Part shown: positions 9,268 through 18,459 of the stretch, piece after piece
Numbering within the stretch: the first letter of the stretch is position 1
How the letters are laid out: each line of letters starts with the position of its first letter
Assembly (NCBI GenBank): GCA_965222825.1
Contig: OZ244964.1
Location: 806,001-870,000 of the forward strand
Origin: G965207335 sp965222825
Lineage (GTDB): Bacteria; Pseudomonadota; Gammaproteobacteria; PS1; Pseudothioglobaceae
Reading direction: 5' to 3'
Length of the DNA stretch: 64,000 nt
Position numbers and translations under genes: made by a program
Notes under the pieces: model-generated
The model's database searches: none
Told to the model about the DNA's origin: nothing
What the model saw: the letters and a program-made list of their open reading frames with translations, nothing else

Positions 9268-10083
9268 ATGCTAAATTTAGTTACTATAAGTGATTATCTA
9301 AAAAGTGATAATACCGATATAACTCATATATTAGAGTTCGTGCTTAATAAAACAAAAACTCAACTATGGCTAGAGCCAAACTATAAACTCAAAAATGTTG
9401 AAAAACAAAAATTAGATAAACTAATTAGAACAAGAAACAACGGCACGCCCTTAGCTTATATAACCAAAAATATATTTTTTTATAATCTAAATTTTAAAAT
9501 AAATAAAAATGTGCTTATTCCTAGATGCGATACAGAATTATTAATAGACATAGCACTTAATATTAAATTTAATAATAACAAACCAAAGATATTAGAACTA
9601 GCAACAGGTAGCGGGGTAATTGCTATTACTTTATCTAATAAGAAGCCCAACTGGCAAATAACTGCTAGTGATATATCAAAAGTGGCACTAGATGTTGCTA
9701 TAAATAATAAAAAATTAAGTAGTAATTATCATAATATCAATTTTATTATAAGTGATTGGTTTAACAAAATAAATAATACCAAAAAATATGCTATGATTAT
9801 TGCTAATCCTCCTTATATAGCAGAAAATGACCAACATTTACAACAGTTAGAACAAGAGCCTAAACAAGCACTAATGGCAAAAGATAATGGTATGGCTAAT
9901 TTAAAACATATTATTAAAAACGCCCCTAAACATTTAACTAAACACGGTTATTTATTATTAGAACACGGATATAATCAAAGACAAGAGGTATTAAAATTAC
10001 TAAATAGTAATTATAGTAATATTAAAACATTTGATGATTTATCAGGTAACCCCCGTGCTGTATTAGCAAATATAAAAAACTAA
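9268..10083 (+). CDS. prmC: Release factor glutamine N5-methyltransferase
   Basis: Methylates the Gln of the GGQ motif in RF1 and RF2. The 271 aa protein has an N-terminal helical domain, the SAM-binding stretch ILELATGSGVIAITLS and the substrate motif NPPY in IIANPPYIAEN. The closing phrase DLSGNPRAVLA is characteristic of PrmC. Being just downstream of prfC and rsxE suggests one transcript. It converges with uvrA, leaving 19 bp between the stops. Confidence 0.94.
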   Translation: MLNLVTISDYLKSDNTDITHILEFVLNKTKTQLWLEPNYKLKNVEKQKLDKLIRTRNNGTPLAYITKNIFFYNLNFKINKNVLIPRCDTELLIDIALNIKFNNNKPKILELATGSGVIAITLSNKKPNWQITASDISKVALDVAINNKKLSSNYHNINFIISDWFNKINNTKKYAMIIANPPYIAENDQHLQQLEQEPKQALMAKDNGMANLKHIIKNAPKHLTKHGYLLLEHGYNQRQEVLKLLNSNYSNIKTFDDLSGNPRAVLANIKN

Positions 10084-10102
10084 TATTATTTTGATATTTT
10101 AT

Positions 10103-12943
10103 CTAGGTTGAATATCTTCTAGGTTGAACATATAAATATGGCTTTAAATATAATCCAGTGTAGGATTTTTTATTTGATACTATATTTTCTGGAGTGCCAC
10201 TACATATAATCTCCCCACCACTATCACCGCCCTCAGGTCCTAAGTCAATAATCCAATCTGCTGTTTTAATCACATCTAAATTATGCTCAATAATAACAAT
10301 AGTATTGCCTCTATCTCTTAGTGTTTGAATTACATTTAGTAATTGCTTAATATCGTGAAAATGTAGTCCTGTTGTGGGCTCATCTAAAATATATAGAGTG
10401 TGTCCAGTATCAATTTTAGATAATTCCTTAGCCAGTTTAATTCTTTGGGCTTCACCGCCTGATAAAGTAACAGCATTTTGCCCTAATAATATATAAGATA
10501 AGCCAACATCCATTATAGTTTGAAGTTTTTGCTTAATTTTTGGCATAGGTTTAAAAAACGCTAGTGCTTCATCAATAGACATAGCTAAAATATCAGCAAT
10601 ATTTTTACCTTTGTATAAAATTTCTAATGTTTCTCTATTATATCTACTACCTTGACAAATATCACATTTAACATATATATCAGCTAGAAAATGCATCTCT
10701 ACCTTGATTAAACCATCGCCTTTACACGCTTCACATCGCCCACCTTTGACATTAAAACTAAACCTACCTGACTTATAACCTCTAGTTCTACTTTCTAAGG
10801 TTTTAGCAAATAAATCCCGGATTAGGCTAAATACCCCTGTATAAGTAGCAGGATTAGATCTAGGCGTTCTGCCAATTGGACTTTGGTCTATATTAACTAC
10901 CTTGTCAAAAAACTCCATACCACTAAAACTTTTGTGTTCTGATACTAAAATTTGAGCATTATTTAAATATTTAGCAACTAAAGGGTATAAAGTATTATTA
11001 ATCAAAGTTGATTTTCCAGAACCAGATACACCAGTAATACAGGTAAGCACTCCAATAGGAAGTTCTAAATTAATATTTTTTAAATTATTAGCAGATGCGC
11101 CAAATATTCTAAAATATTCAATAAATTTTTTGCGTTTTTTTGGAGTTTTAATCTGCAAACGACCACTAAGATAATCTCCTGTTAAGGATTTGGTATTTTT
11201 TTTAATATCATAAGGACTACCAGTCGCTACAACCTCACCACCATATTGTCCAGCAAAAGGACCTATATCTAGGATAAAATCAGCACTATTAATGGCCTCA
11301 GTATCGTGCTCTACTACAATTACTGTATTACCTAAATCTCTAAGATAAGTTAAGGTATTTAACAATTTCCTATTATCTCTTTGGTGCAAACCAATAGATG
11401 GCTCATCTAGGATATATAAGACCCCCATAAGTCCAGCACCTATTTGACTAGCTAGACGAATTCTTTGCGACTCACCCCCTGATAGAGTTCTAACTCTTCT
11501 ATCTAGGCTCAAATACTCCAAGCCTACATTTAATAAAAATTTTAATCTTTGAGTTATTTCACTAACAATTCTTTGGGCTATTTCTGCTGATATGCCATCG
11601 AGGGATAAATTATCAAAAAATTCTACCAATTTAAAAATAGATTTGCGAGTTAGGCTTGGTAGATTAGCATCTGCTAAAAAAACATTTCTAGCTACTATAT
11701 TTAATCTATCGCCACTACAACTATCACATTCTCTGCTAGTAATATAACGAGATAATTGCTCACGGACAAAATTAGACGAACTATCTTGATAACGGCGTTT
11801 TGTATGCTCAATTACACCTAGAAAAGGTTTTTTAGTTTTTACAACACCGTGCATAGTATCACGAATGCAACTTATTTTATCATTACCACTACCGTAAAGT
11901 ATTATTTGCTGATATTTTTTAGCTAGCTTATTAAACGGGGTATTGATATTAAATTTATAGTATTTGGCAACGCAAACTAACATTTGATAAAAATATCCAT
12001 TTGCACAACCCCAACCATAAATAGCTCCATCAGCTAAACTAATACTAGGATTTGCTACTATTTTATCCTCATCAAAAACATCTCTAACCCCTAAGCCATC
12101 ACATTTATTACAAGCACCAATAGGGCTATTAAAAGAAAATAATCTAGGCTCTAATTCCTCTAAACTATAACCACATTTTATACATGCAAACTTAGCAGAA
12201 AAGACTTGTTCAATGCCATTATCACTATCCATAGTAGCAATCTTTACTACGCTATTACCTAATTCTAGTGCTGTTGCTAATGATTCTGATAATCTAGTAT
12301 CAATAGCTGATTTTATTTTTAATCTATCAACAACTATTTCAATAGTATGGTATTTTTTAGCATCAATTTCTCCCAAATTATCCAAATAAAAAACCTTGCC
12401 ATCAACTCTTACTCTTAAAAATCCTTGTGCTTGTAATTCTAATAGGGTTTTTTTATACTCGCCTTTACGATTTTGCACTATAGGTGCTAAAATCATAATT
12501 TTTTCCCCATCTGGGCGTTTTAAGATAGAGTCCACCATTTGACTAATAGTTTGTGATTCTAGCTCTAAATTATGTGTTGGACATTTAGGCTTACCTACTC
12601 TGGCAAATAATAGCCGTAAATAATCGTATATCTCAGTAATAGTGCCAACTGTTGAACGAGGATTGTGTGAGGTAGTTTTTTGCTCTATAGATATAGCAGG
12701 AGATAGACCTTCTATTAACTCAACATCAGGCTTCTCCATTAAAGATAAAAATTGCCGAGCATAAGAAGATAAGGATTCTACATAACGCCTTTGTCCTTCT
12801 GCATAAATAGTATCAAAAGCAAGTGATGATTTACCAGAGCCTGATAAGCCTGTAATTACCACTAATTTATTTCTAGGTATATCAACGCTAATATTTTTTA
12901 AATTATGGGTTTTAGCACCCTTAATACTAATTTTATCTATCAC
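10103..12943 (-). CDS. uvrA: UvrABC excinuclease subunit A
   Basis: The damage-recognition ATPase of nucleotide excision repair. The 946 aa protein has two ABC ATPase modules: Walker A sites GLSGSGKSSLA near residue 33 and GVSGSGKSTLI in the C-terminal half, each with LSGGE signatures. CxxC zinc-finger pairs are present (CIKCGY with CNKCDGLG; CEACKGDG with CDICQGSR). The order and length are standard. No partner uvr gene is adjacent. Confidence 0.97.
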   Translation of the reverse strand: MIDKISIKGAKTHNLKNISVDIPRNKLVVITGLSGSGKSSLAFDTIYAEGQRRYVESLSSYARQFLSLMEKPDVELIEGLSPAISIEQKTTSHNPRSTVGTITEIYDYLRLLFARVGKPKCPTHNLELESQTISQMVDSILKRPDGEKIMILAPIVQNRKGEYKKTLLELQAQGFLRVRVDGKVFYLDNLGEIDAKKYHTIEIVVDRLKIKSAIDTRLSESLATALELGNSVVKIATMDSDNGIEQVFSAKFACIKCGYSLEELEPRLFSFNSPIGACNKCDGLGVRDVFDEDKIVANPSISLADGAIYGWGCANGYFYQMLVCVAKYYKFNINTPFNKLAKKYQQIILYGSGNDKISCIRDTMHGVVKTKKPFLGVIEHTKRRYQDSSSNFVREQLSRYITSRECDSCSGDRLNIVARNVFLADANLPSLTRKSIFKLVEFFDNLSLDGISAEIAQRIVSEITQRLKFLLNVGLEYLSLDRRVRTLSGGESQRIRLASQIGAGLMGVLYILDEPSIGLHQRDNRKLLNTLTYLRDLGNTVIVVEHDTEAINSADFILDIGPFAGQYGGEVVATGSPYDIKKNTKSLTGDYLSGRLQIKTPKKRKKFIEYFRIFGASANNLKNINLELPIGVLTCITGVSGSGKSTLINNTLYPLVAKYLNNAQILVSEHKSFSGMEFFDKVVNIDQSPIGRTPRSNPATYTGVFSLIRDLFAKTLESRTRGYKSGRFSFNVKGGRCEACKGDGLIKVEMHFLADIYVKCDICQGSRYNRETLEILYKGKNIADILAMSIDEALAFFKPMPKIKQKLQTIMDVGLSYILLGQNAVTLSGGEAQRIKLAKELSKIDTGHTLYILDEPTTGLHFHDIKQLLNVIQTLRDRGNTIVIIEHNLDVIKTADWIIDLGPEGGDSGGEIICSGTPENIVSNKKSYTGLYLKPYLYVQPRRYST

Positions 12944-13012
12944 TAAAAAAAAATTATTCTAAAAAGGCAGTATTTTAATCTAAAAACACCTAATATATAG
13001 AATAACCTTTTC

Positions 13013-13038
13013 CCCACAAGTCCGATTTGTGGGTTTTT
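13013..13038 (+). terminator. Terminator-like hairpin with no obvious upstream gene
   Basis: CCCACAA at 13013-13019 pairs perfectly with TTGTGGG at 13027-13033 and is followed by TTTTT on the plus strand. The loop (GTCCGAT) shares ACAAGTCCGA with repeat C. On the plus strand no gene ends here, because uvrA runs the other way and frr lies downstream. It might end a short transcript that starts in the uvrA-frr gap, or be a decayed repeat C. Confidence 0.4.
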
Positions 13039-13097
13039 ACATAACTAACTCTAAGTTGCAAATATTTATACATTAAAACTAATTTAATTGTAAAATT

Positions 13098-13115
13098 ACC
13101 TCAAAGGGTTGAGGT
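13098..13115. other. Perfect 7 bp hairpin in the uvrA-frr gap
   Basis: ACCTCAA at 13098-13104 and TTGAGGT at 13109-13115 form a perfect stem with a four-base loop. It may be an operator-like site or mRNA leader structure upstream of frr. Apart from this hairpin, the terminator-like hairpin and repeat C, nothing recognisable was seen between uvrA and frr. Confidence 0.3.
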
Positions 13116-13187
13116 TTGCAAAAAATTTAGAATATTGCTAAGTTTAGGTAGTTGGGTAAATGCTACTATTTACATAGTTACTTATTA

Positions 13188-13248
13188 ACAAGTCCGACTT
13201 TTGAATTGTAAAAACAGTAATTCTTTACAGAGTTAAAGTAGAACTTGT
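13188..13248. repeat. Hairpin repeat C, copy 2
   Basis: It starts ACAAGTCCGACTTTTGAATT and ends AAAGTAGAACTTGT, with imperfect inverted ends (ACAAGTCCGACTTT against ACAAGTTCTACTTT) and an inner GAATT/AATTC pair. It matches copy 1 at 4541-4600 over its whole length. It lies directly before frr; an ATG at 13249 that would extend frr abuts this repeat. Confidence 0.65.
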
Positions 13249-13278
13249 ATGGATGAGGGTTATAGCAAAAAAAATATT

Positions 13279-13836
13279 ATGATAGAAGAAATTTATAAAG
13301 ATAGTTTAGCAAGAATGGAAAAAACTAAAAATTCTCTAAAATCAACTCTAGCAAACATTAGAGCTGGTAGAGCTCATCCTAGTTTATTAGAGCAAATACA
13401 AGTAGAATATTACGGCTCTATGACAGCACTTAACAATGTGGCTAATATTGTCGTAGAAGATGCTCGATGCTTAAAAGTAATGCCTTGGGAGAAAAATATG
13501 GTGGTTGTTATTGAAAAGGCAATTATGACATCAGAGTTAGGACTTAATCCAAATACTGACGGGCAAGTTATTCGCATACCTCTGCCACCTCTTACAGAAG
13601 ATAGAAGAAACGAGTTGGTTAAATTGATAAAAGATGAGGGTGAAAAAGCTAAAATAGCTATTCGTAATATTAGAAGAGATTCCAACAGTGATTTTAAGGA
13701 CTTATTAAAAGACAAACAAATATCCCAAGATAAAGCAAGAGTTGCTGAGGACAAAATTCAAAAAATTACCGATGGTAATATAAAAGATATTGGGACTATA
13801 ATAGTAGAAAAAGAACTGCAATTACAAGAGATATGA
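13279..13836 (+). CDS. frr: Ribosome recycling factor
   Basis: Splits post-termination ribosomes together with EF-G. Counted from ATG 13279 the protein is 185 aa, the family's usual length, and starts MIEEIYKDSLARMEKT. A longer frame opens at 13249, but its ten extra residues abut a repeat and are unlike other RRFs, so the shorter start is preferred; no good Shine-Dalgarno sequence is seen for either. Family features are NIRAGRAHPSLLEQIQVEYYG, RIPLPPLTEDRRNELVK and AIRNIRRD. In many relatives frr sits between tsf and cdsA; here it is several kb away and stands alone. Confidence 0.95.
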   Translation: MIEEIYKDSLARMEKTKNSLKSTLANIRAGRAHPSLLEQIQVEYYGSMTALNNVANIVVEDARCLKVMPWEKNMVVVIEKAIMTSELGLNPNTDGQVIRIPLPPLTEDRRNELVKLIKDEGEKAKIAIRNIRRDSNSDFKDLLKDKQISQDKARVAEDKIQKITDGNIKDIGTIIVEKELQLQEI

Positions 13837-13930
13837 AGCAGAATTGTTGATAAAAACTACCAAAACATCTGCGGCGTAAAATACACTTTCTAACTTATAG
13901 TATTGTAAGTTATATTTGTAATATAATTCT

Positions 13931-14458
13931 TTATAATACTAAAAATACTCCCATTATAGCAACACAGGTAAGTCGAGCTACTGAATGACTATCAGCATAT
14001 AGTTCTTCGCAATTTTTATAAACTTTTTCACCTATATCTTCAAGTGGTGCTGTAGCAGTCCCTACTGGTTTATCTGCAAAATCATCTTTCTTAATAATTG
14101 TCTTTTTAGCTTTAACTTCGTAAACTGCATCATCAGTAACCTTTTTATTAACTATTGGCTTTTCTATCTCTACAACTTTGGTTTCAATAACTTTTATTTT
14201 TTGCTCTATCTTTATAGTATCTAATAATTGTTGTGTAGTAATATTTTCTGTAGTCTTAGTTTGTGCTTTATTTTTTGCAGTATTAGTATGGATTTTTATG
14301 CCCTTTTCTTGATTAGATAATGGTGATACATTTTTGTAAGAATCTTCTACTATAATATCTAACACTTCAACAGGACCTAAATCTCTATCATCACCGCCTG
14401 CATTAATATAATTAAATACAAAAATTAGTAATATAAATAATAGATTAGTTCTTTTCAT
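13931..14458 (-). CDS. Secreted or membrane-anchored protein of unknown function
   Basis: A 175 aa protein with a clear signal peptide (MKRTNLLFILLIFVFNYINA) followed by GGDDRDLGPVEVLD. The middle is rich in Lys, Thr, Ile and Val with charged repeats and no recognisable domain. Two cysteines near the end (NCEELYADS and RLTCVA) could form a disulfide, and the C-terminus is hydrophobic. A TAGGAGA ribosome-binding site stands a few bases before the ATG. It has no operon partners. Confidence 0.6.
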   Translation of the reverse strand: MKRTNLLFILLIFVFNYINAGGDDRDLGPVEVLDIIVEDSYKNVSPLSNQEKGIKIHTNTAKNKAQTKTTENITTQQLLDTIKIEQKIKVIETKVVEIEKPIVNKKVTDDAVYEVKAKKTIIKKDDFADKPVGTATAPLEDIGEKVYKNCEELYADSHSVARLTCVAIMGVFLVL

Positions 14459-14660
14459 AAATAGTCTCCTAAGAAAATATTTTGTAAGTTAAAAATTTTG
14501 TAGTCCTAAATTATCATAGTAACTTAATTTAATTATACAGTGATATTTATTATACTTGGTTTAAAATATTAAAAAATAATTAAAATATTAAATAAAGCTA
14601 AAATATAACTTGGTAATTGTAGAATGTCTTATAAAAATGAGAAAATTAAAAAATTAAATA

Positions 14661-15602
14661 ATGTTAGCCCAACTACAAGCAATTACTAAACTAAATAATT
14701 ACCAATCTTTACTAACAAAAACTAAAACTGCTTTTGAGGTTAAAAATGCTAATATCAAAATTTGGCAAAGTGTTATTGATTATGTTAAAAATATTGATAA
14801 ATGTAAACTATACTATGATAAACCTTATATAAGTGTTAATAATACCCTTAATAGTAAAGAATTTAGAAAATATTTACAAAAATTAATGCCTTGGCGTAAA
14901 GGACCATTTAATATAGGTGGTGTGCTAATTGATAGTGAATGGCGTAGTGATATGAAATGGGGGCGACTAAAAAACCATATATCGCCACTTGATGACAAAT
15001 TAGTGTTAGATGTTGGCTGTGGTAATGGTTATTTTAGCTATCTTTTTGCACTTAATAATGCTAGATTAGTTTTGGGCTTAGAGCCATATTTATTGTTTAA
15101 TTATCAATTTTACACCTTATATAATTTAATAACCCCTGTGCCAAATATTAGCGTTTTACCCCTTAGAGTAGAACAAATTGACAATAAGACTTTATTTGAT
15201 AGTATTTTTTCTATGGGAGTTTTATACCATCAAAAATCTCCTATTGAGCACTTATTAAAACTAAGAAGTTTATTATCTAAAAATGGTGAGTTAATTTTGG
15301 AAACTTTAATTGTTGATGGTGTATTAGGATATAGTTTAATGCCAGATAATCGCTATGCACAAATGCCTAATGTATGGTTTTTACCCAGTTTAGATACCCT
15401 AATTAATTATTTAAAAAGATGTGGCTTTAGTAATATTAGAATTATTGACAGTAATAAAACTAGCATATTAGAACAAAGAGTTACCAACTGGCTAGGCTAT
15501 AATGCAAAATCTTTGGCTGATTTTTTAGACACTAATAATCCAAAATATACCATTGAGGGTTATCCATCGCCTTGTAGAGTTATTTGTATTTGTAATAAAT
15601 AA
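14661..15602 (+). CDS. cmoB: tRNA U34 carboxymethyltransferase
   Basis: Transfers a carboxymethyl group from carboxy-SAM to 5-hydroxyuridine at tRNA position 34. The 313 aa protein shows the CmoB-specific phrase LMPWRKGPFNIGGVLIDSEW, the SAM loop LDVGCGNGYFSY, FSMGVLYHQKSPIEHL and the C-terminal ESLADFLD-like KSLADFLDTNNPKYTIEGYP. CmoA, which makes carboxy-SAM and is often adjacent, is not in this window. Confidence 0.95.
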   Translation: MLAQLQAITKLNNYQSLLTKTKTAFEVKNANIKIWQSVIDYVKNIDKCKLYYDKPYISVNNTLNSKEFRKYLQKLMPWRKGPFNIGGVLIDSEWRSDMKWGRLKNHISPLDDKLVLDVGCGNGYFSYLFALNNARLVLGLEPYLLFNYQFYTLYNLITPVPNISVLPLRVEQIDNKTLFDSIFSMGVLYHQKSPIEHLLKLRSLLSKNGELILETLIVDGVLGYSLMPDNRYAQMPNVWFLPSLDTLINYLKRCGFSNIRIIDSNKTSILEQRVTNWLGYNAKSLADFLDTNNPKYTIEGYPSPCRVICICNK

Positions 15603-15719
15603 AATAATACATAGTTTTAAATGCTAAGATAATTTTATTATAGTTGTTCAGGTTAGACTAAATAGTTATAATACTAAATTATATTGTAAAATTAAAATTG
15701 AAGATTAACAAAAAATAAT

Positions 15720-15944
15720 ATGTCAGAAGAATTAACTATATTAACAACTAAAATTGAGCAAATAATAACTAAATATAAATTATTAGAGCAAGAAATTTAT
15801 AAACTAAAAACCCAAAATGAAACTTTAACATTAGAAAATGAACAATTTAAAAGCCAATGCACTAAACAGATAGAAAAAATAGAAACATCTAAGGCCATTG
15901 TTAGTAATTTAATTAATAAAATAAACCAATACACTAATGCATAA
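15720..15944 (+). CDS. ZapB-like small coiled-coil protein
   Basis: A 74 aa, highly charged protein predicted to be one continuous coiled coil, with LLEQEIYKLKTQNETLTLEN giving regular leucine/isoleucine spacing. A family of this size and shape (annotated as TIGR02449 or ZapB-like) commonly precedes zapA in gammaproteobacteria. The stop overlaps the zapA start by 8 bases, supporting a shared role at the division site. Direct function is unproven. Confidence 0.7.
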   Translation: MSEELTILTTKIEQIITKYKLLEQEIYKLKTQNETLTLENEQFKSQCTKQIEKIETSKAIVSNLINKINQYTNA

Positions 15945-16224
15945 ATCAATTACTATCTTAAAACATAAATTAGAAATAAACTGTAAAGAAAAAGATGAAT
16001 TACATATAGATGATGCAATTATTTTATTACAAGATAAAATTAATGAAATAACAAATAAAAATAAAACCAATAATCGCGAAAAAGTAATAATAATGTCTGC
16101 TTTGACTCTGCTGGTTAGCTTAACGCAGGATAATTACGCAAAAAGTAATAAAGGTGAGCAAATTATAGAGCAATACCAAAAACAAATAACAAATTTAAGC
16201 GATAAATTAGATGCTGTTTTATAA
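15937..16224 (+). CDS. zapA: Cell division protein ZapA
   Basis: A 95 aa protein that would stabilise FtsZ filaments. The N-terminal part reads ITILKHKLEINCKEKDELHIDDA, and is followed by a helix with AL-rich turns and a long C-terminal coiled coil (IIEQYQKQITNLSDKLDAVL). This matches the ZapA plan and length. It overlaps the upstream coiled-coil gene. Sequence divergence is considerable, so the name rests on layout plus neighbour. Confidence 0.75.
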   Translation: MHKSITILKHKLEINCKEKDELHIDDAIILLQDKINEITNKNKTNNREKVIIMSALTLLVSLTQDNYAKSNKGEQIIEQYQKQITNLSDKLDAVL

Positions 16225-16244
16225 TTACACCGTTAATCAATAAA

Positions 16245-17048
16245 GTGTTTTCAATCCAACAATCATTTAATAAAGCTGCAAAAAGCTATGATAGCGTTGC
16301 TGTGCTACAAAAAGAAATTGCAACAAGGCTAATGGCAAAATTACGCATAATTAACGCTGATGCAAAAATAATTTTAGACTTAGGTGCTGGAACTGGAATA
16401 TCTAGCAAAATATTACAAGATAACCTTCCAAACAGTAATATTATAGCCCTAGATATTGCCAAAGAAACTCTAATAATAAACCGCAATAATATTAATGGCA
16501 TTAAGCAAATATGTGCCGATGCTTATAAAATACCATTTAAAGATAATAGTATTGATATTATATTTTCTAATTTAATGTTGCAATGGTGCTTTAACCTAGA
16601 TAAATTATTCCAAGAATTACAAAGGGTGCTAAGTGCAAATGGTTTGTTTATATTTTCTACTTTTGGACCTGATACTTTATCCGAGTTAAAATATAGTTGG
16701 CAACAAATAGATAATAGTAATCATGTAAACCAATTTAACGATATGCACACCATAGGAGATATGTTATTAACTAACAAATTTTTATCGCCAGTTATGGAGA
16801 TGGAATATATTACTCTAACCTATAAGAAAGTTAAGCATTTAATGCTAGATTTAAAACAATTAGGTGCTAATAATATCCATAATCCTAATAAAAATTTAAC
16901 GGGTAAGAATAAATTCCAAAAAATGTTACAAGAATACGAAAAATTCCGCATAAATGATAAAATACCAGCAACTTATGAGGTTATTTATGGACATGCTTGG
17001 AATAAAGCAAATCAAAACCATAAAAATATTAGCGTAGATAATATTTAA
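16245..17048 (+). CDS. bioC: Malonyl-ACP O-methyltransferase
   Basis: Methylates malonyl-ACP to start pimeloyl synthesis for biotin. The 267 aa protein begins at GTG 16245 with MFSIQQSFNKAAKSYDSVAV, the BioC N-terminal signature (FNKAA-x-YD). The SAM-binding site ILDLGAGTGISSKIL and DIIFSNLMLQW follow. VIYGHAWN near the end is a BioC feature. The other bio synthesis genes are not nearby, but a biotin ligase is encoded at 47.2-47.9 kb. Confidence 0.9.
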   Translation: MFSIQQSFNKAAKSYDSVAVLQKEIATRLMAKLRIINADAKIILDLGAGTGISSKILQDNLPNSNIIALDIAKETLIINRNNINGIKQICADAYKIPFKDNSIDIIFSNLMLQWCFNLDKLFQELQRVLSANGLFIFSTFGPDTLSELKYSWQQIDNSNHVNQFNDMHTIGDMLLTNKFLSPVMEMEYITLTYKKVKHLMLDLKQLGANNIHNPNKNLTGKNKFQKMLQEYEKFRINDKIPATYEVIYGHAWNKANQNHKNISVDNI

Positions 17049-17060
17049 TAAGGAGTCTCT

Positions 17061-17205
17061 GAACAACCCTAAGAATTTATGACAACACTAAAACAAAACT
17101 TACAATCTATACAAAGTAAAATTCTGCAATTTTATAATACAAGGCGTGGTTTGCAAAGCCTATTTATTAAAACCACAAAGCACAACAAAGTAGTATAAAA
17201 TTTTG
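17061..17205. mobile_element. Dispersed non-coding repeat A, copy 2
   Basis: The inverted copy of 2933-3078, 145 bp, starting GAACAACCCTAAGAATTTAT. AGTCTCT just before it belongs to the same type of edge sequence seen at 2895 and near 15646. It fills part of the 490 bp gap between bioC and rpsB. No open reading frame of note is present. Confidence 0.7.
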
Positions 17206-17395
17206 CTAAGTCCCATAGGGTTAGTTAGAGGCTCCATAACATAATTAACATTTTTTATAAATTACTGTTAAATTTATGGGATAATTAGCCCCTTTGTATT
17301 TTTTAAAAGAATAAATAGTGCTTATTTTTAGTGCTATGTTAAGGGTGTTGTGCAGTTTATAGCGGTGCAAATATTATTATTTTAACGGCTTTGGA

Positions 17396-17426
17396 TTGTA
17401 GCGACAGCCTTTGTTTATACTATAAT
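17396..17426 (+). promoter_or_regulatory. Probable rpsB-tsf promoter
   Basis: A perfect TATAAT at 17421-17426 is preceded, 19 bp upstream, by TTGTAG at 17396-17401. Transcription would begin near 17433 and leave about 105 nt of leader before rpsB. The spacer is longer than ideal. Confidence 0.45.
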
Positions 17427-17470
17427 ACATACAACTAATGCAGACTGCTGTTTGTAAGTAATTTAGGATG

Positions 17471-17491
17471 CCTTATACTGTATTTATAAGG
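17471..17491 (+). promoter_or_regulatory. Leader hairpin upstream of rpsB
   Basis: CCTTATA at 17471-17477 pairs perfectly with TATAAGG at 17485-17491 around a 7-base loop, 47 bp before the rpsB start. Structured leaders that let S2 control its own operon are known in gammaproteobacteria; whether this stem serves that role cannot be told from sequence alone. Confidence 0.35.
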
Positions 17492-17538
17492 TTTGAGTTA
17501 TTTAGTTGTAGAAGTTTAATCCAAATAAAAGGAAAATA

Positions 17539-18408
17539 ATGGCTAAAATAAAAATGAAGACTATGTTTGAATCTGGGGTTCACTTTGGGCATAAATCTCG
17601 CTTCTGGCATCCAAAAATGGAGCCTTATATATACGGTGCTCGTAATGGTATCCATATTATCAACTTAGAAAAAACTCTACCTATGTTTAATAACGCATTA
17701 AACTTTATTTCTAGTTCTATTGCTGATAATAAAAATATATTGTTTGTAGGCACAAAACGCTCTGCTACAAACATTATCAAAGAAGAGGCTATTCGTTGTG
17801 GTATGCCTTATGTTAGTCATCGCTGGTTAGGTGGTATGATGACTAACTACAAAACTATTAAAGAATCTATTAAACGCTTAAAAGACTTAGAGTATTTAGC
17901 TGAAGAGGGATTTAATCATGTTAGCAAAAAAGAAGGTTTAATGATGCAAAGAACAATGAATAAACTCGAAAAAAATCTAGGCGGTATAAAAGACTTAAAT
18001 TCTACCCCAGATATATTATTTATTGTTGATATAGGACATGAAAAGATTGCAGTGCAAGAAGCACAAAAATTAAATATTCCTATTGTTGCAGTAGTTGATA
18101 GCAACTATAATCCAGAAAATATTGATTATATAATTCCCGGTAATGATGATTCTATTGGTGCTATTAGTTTTTATGTTCGTGAAGTAACTAATACTATATT
18201 AGAAGCCAAGGCTACTATGTTAGCAAACCAAGCTCCAAGTGATACACCAGAGGTGAAAAAAACTATTACTAGAAAAAAAGTGGCTACTCAACCTAAAGAT
18301 ACTAACATAAAGACAGATAAAATAAATAAAACTAAAACAAGCATTGCTAGCAATAAGGTAACCACAAGCACCACTAACAAGAAAGCAGTTGCAGATAATA
18401 CTAATTAA
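17539..18408 (+). CDS. rpsB: 30S ribosomal protein S2 with a Lys/Thr-rich tail
   Basis: A small-subunit protein binding near the neck of the 30S. It starts KIKMKTMFESGVHFGHKSRFWHP and contains RWLGGMMTNYKTIK, the family signatures. At 289 aa it is about 45-50 residues longer than the usual S2. The extra C-terminal tail is low-complexity Lys/Thr/Ser/Asn and probably disordered. AAAGGA stands 4-9 bp before the ATG. tsf follows after 51 bp. Confidence 0.97.
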   Translation: MAKIKMKTMFESGVHFGHKSRFWHPKMEPYIYGARNGIHIINLEKTLPMFNNALNFISSSIADNKNILFVGTKRSATNIIKEEAIRCGMPYVSHRWLGGMMTNYKTIKESIKRLKDLEYLAEEGFNHVSKKEGLMMQRTMNKLEKNLGGIKDLNSTPDILFIVDIGHEKIAVQEAQKLNIPIVAVVDSNYNPENIDYIIPGNDDSIGAISFYVREVTNTILEAKATMLANQAPSDTPEVKKTITRKKVATQPKDTNIKTDKINKTKTSIASNKVTTSTTNKKAVADNTN

Positions 18409-18459
18409 CTTAGTTATTTTTACATTTTAACGGTATAAAACTACAAACAAGGACATATT

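Noticed and set aside
13249..13278. Longer frr start
   Set aside because: The added residues abut repeat C and the shorter form has the exact family length.
16200..16260. 6S RNA gene beside zapA
   Set aside because: Only 20 bp lies between zapA and bioC, too short for 6S RNA.
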